Source of the DNA: JACKHO01 sp041398745
GTDB lineage: Bacteria > Planctomycetota > Planctomycetia > Planctomycetales > Planctomycetaceae
Length of the DNA: 64,000 bases
Reading direction: 5' to 3'
NCBI GenBank assembly: GCA_041398745.1
Contig: JAWKUB010000009.1
Span: 186,001 to 250,000, forward strand
Under the pieces are notes generated by a model. That model was given only the letters and a program-made list of their open reading frames with translations, had not been told where the DNA came from and made no database searches. Shown here piece by piece: positions 63,453-64,000 of the stretch; position 1 is the first letter of the stretch; each line of letters begins with the position of its first letter. Both the position numbers and the translations under genes were made by a program.

Positions 63453-63496
63453 ACCGCCGGTGAGATTCCATCGAATCCCACCGGCGGTTGTTTTTG
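63453..63496 (+). terminator. Rho-independent terminator
   Basis: ACCGCCGGTG and CACCGGCGG form the stem base, extended by GATTC/GAATC, with a small loop and TTGTTTTT after it. It ends the Ser/Pro-rich gene. Confidence 0.85.
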
Positions 63497-63611
63497 CTTG
63501 AGTCGCTGTGTGGCCGGGACGTTCAAGAATTTCGGAAAGTTCTAACCGTGGCCATGTTCATGAACTTTTGTAGTGCGAAACCCCTTCCAAGCCCCAGTTT
63601 GCTCCCAAATG

Positions 63612-64000
63612 TCATTCCAACCAATCTGGTGGAATGGCGTCAGGTATGATTGGAACTTCTGATTGGTCGACATACCAAGCAGCGCTCGACCACTTCCAGT
63701 CTCGTCCTCGAGTTACCAGCTCCTTTCGAACAGGATTCTCGTGGATGTAGTTGATCATTTTGAGAAGTGTCGTGCCCTCTGTAATGTTGCGGTCGTACCC
63801 GCCGCCTGATTGCCAAAACAGATGTTCAAGTCGTTTGCCGCGTTGTCGCTGAAGTCGGGGCAACCAATCGGACTCATTTTCTCGCAGCCACCGCAACGCT
63901 TGTCGTGCGACAGGTTCCTTGATTCGCTGGCGGATGGTCGCGATGTCGTAAGATTTCCTACGTGGATGCACGATGATGTGAACGTGATTTGGCATGAACA
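63612..64000 (-). CDS. RAYT-type transposase (5' end outside window)
   Basis: The frame continues upstream past the right edge; only the C-terminal 129 codons are visible. It carries FMPNHVHIIVHPRRK, the HxH motif of Y1 (Transposase_17) nucleases, and MINYIHENPVRKELVTRG with the catalytic tyrosine region, then WKWSSAAWYVDQ as in IS200-like proteins. The ATG at 63995 is therefore internal. It differs clearly from the RAYT at 45272 (for example in the HAH against HVH motif), so it probably serves another repeat family. Confidence 0.88.
   Translation of the reverse strand, partial: FMPNHVHIIVHPRRKSYDIATIRQRIKEPVARQALRWLRENESDWLPRLQRQRGKRLEHLFWQSGGGYDRNITEGTTLLKMINYIHENPVRKELVTRGRDWKWSSAAWYVDQSEVPIIPDAIPPDWLE

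Overview
The window looks like chromosomal DNA of a planctomycete (Planctomycetota). The evidence is the mix of families: a DUF1559 prepilin-like protein, a Tat-exported DUF1501 protein, a planctomycete-type cytochrome c with HEAT-like repeats, secreted sulfatase, SASA-esterase, DUF1080 and sialidase proteins, tandem EF-hand proteins, and a 23S-5S rRNA operon that is not preceded by 16S. The genus cannot be fixed from the sequence. There is no prophage, plasmid or CRISPR array; the mobile signal is limited to two RAYT-type transposases and short palindromic repeats.

Layout. 1-4.1 kb: a minus-strand operon of a MoxR ATPase and two EF-hand proteins. 4.5-7.1 kb: an ArgD-like aminotransferase and an SbcD/YhaO-like phosphoesterase. 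7.3-8.7 kb: a DUF1559 pseudopilin-like protein and a small lipoprotein. 8.7-9.6 kb: gene-poor, perhaps decayed. 9.6-13.1 kb: DUF1501 protein, membrane thioredoxin, HtrA-like protease. 13.4-16.2 kb: a feoA-feoA-feoB ferrous iron operon behind a promoter with a Fur-like palindrome. 16.2-19.5 kb: two type IV pilus / type II secretion assembly proteins (PilM-PilN and PilO-PilP-like fusions). 19.8-22.9 kb: GroES-like protein, GNAT acetyltransferase, cytochrome, small membrane protein. 23.0-26.7 kb: minus-strand tRNA-Ile, tRNA-Ala, 23S, 5S with its own promoter and terminator. 26.8-30.5 kb: three secreted or lipid-anchored envelope proteins, two of them paralogues. 30.8-34.5 kb: secreted LolA-like protein, thioredoxin, long coiled-coil protein. 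34.7-37.7 kb: two SDR dehydrogenases, a small membrane protein, TsaB. 37.9-45.1 kb: DegP protease, 7Fe ferredoxin, GlnD, a second MoxR ATPase, a SUKH-domain protein. 45.1-45.8 kb: a RAYT transposase bracketed by palindromes. 45.8-52.0 kb: sulfatase, esterase, DUF1080 and sialidase genes mixed with small unknowns. 52.1-55.6 kb: ribosomal protein bS21, CorA, RhlE-like helicase. 56.0-59.4 kb: two small unknowns, then a tightly coupled Gfo/Idh/MocA and LarA-like pair. 59.5-64 kb: membrane proteins, a Ser/Pro-rich secreted protein and the end of a second RAYT.

The signals most worth following are: (1) a family of hairpin repeats (GTGG followed by CACAGACA-TTCC-TGTCTGTG) concentrated at 34.7-45.8 kb around a RAYT, including one copy with paired arm changes; (2) the adjacent Gfo/Idh/MocA and LarA-like proteins, both apparently lacking their family's signature lysine; (3) the fused pilus-assembly proteins with Ig-like inserts; (4) the 16S-less rRNA operon; (5) the Fur-like operator of the feo operon; (6) two MoxR ATPases whose neighbours are not the usual DUF58/VWA proteins. 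Starts were moved from the longest open frame where an internal ATG/GTG, a ribosome-binding site, a signal peptide or a repeat argued for it; such cases are stated.
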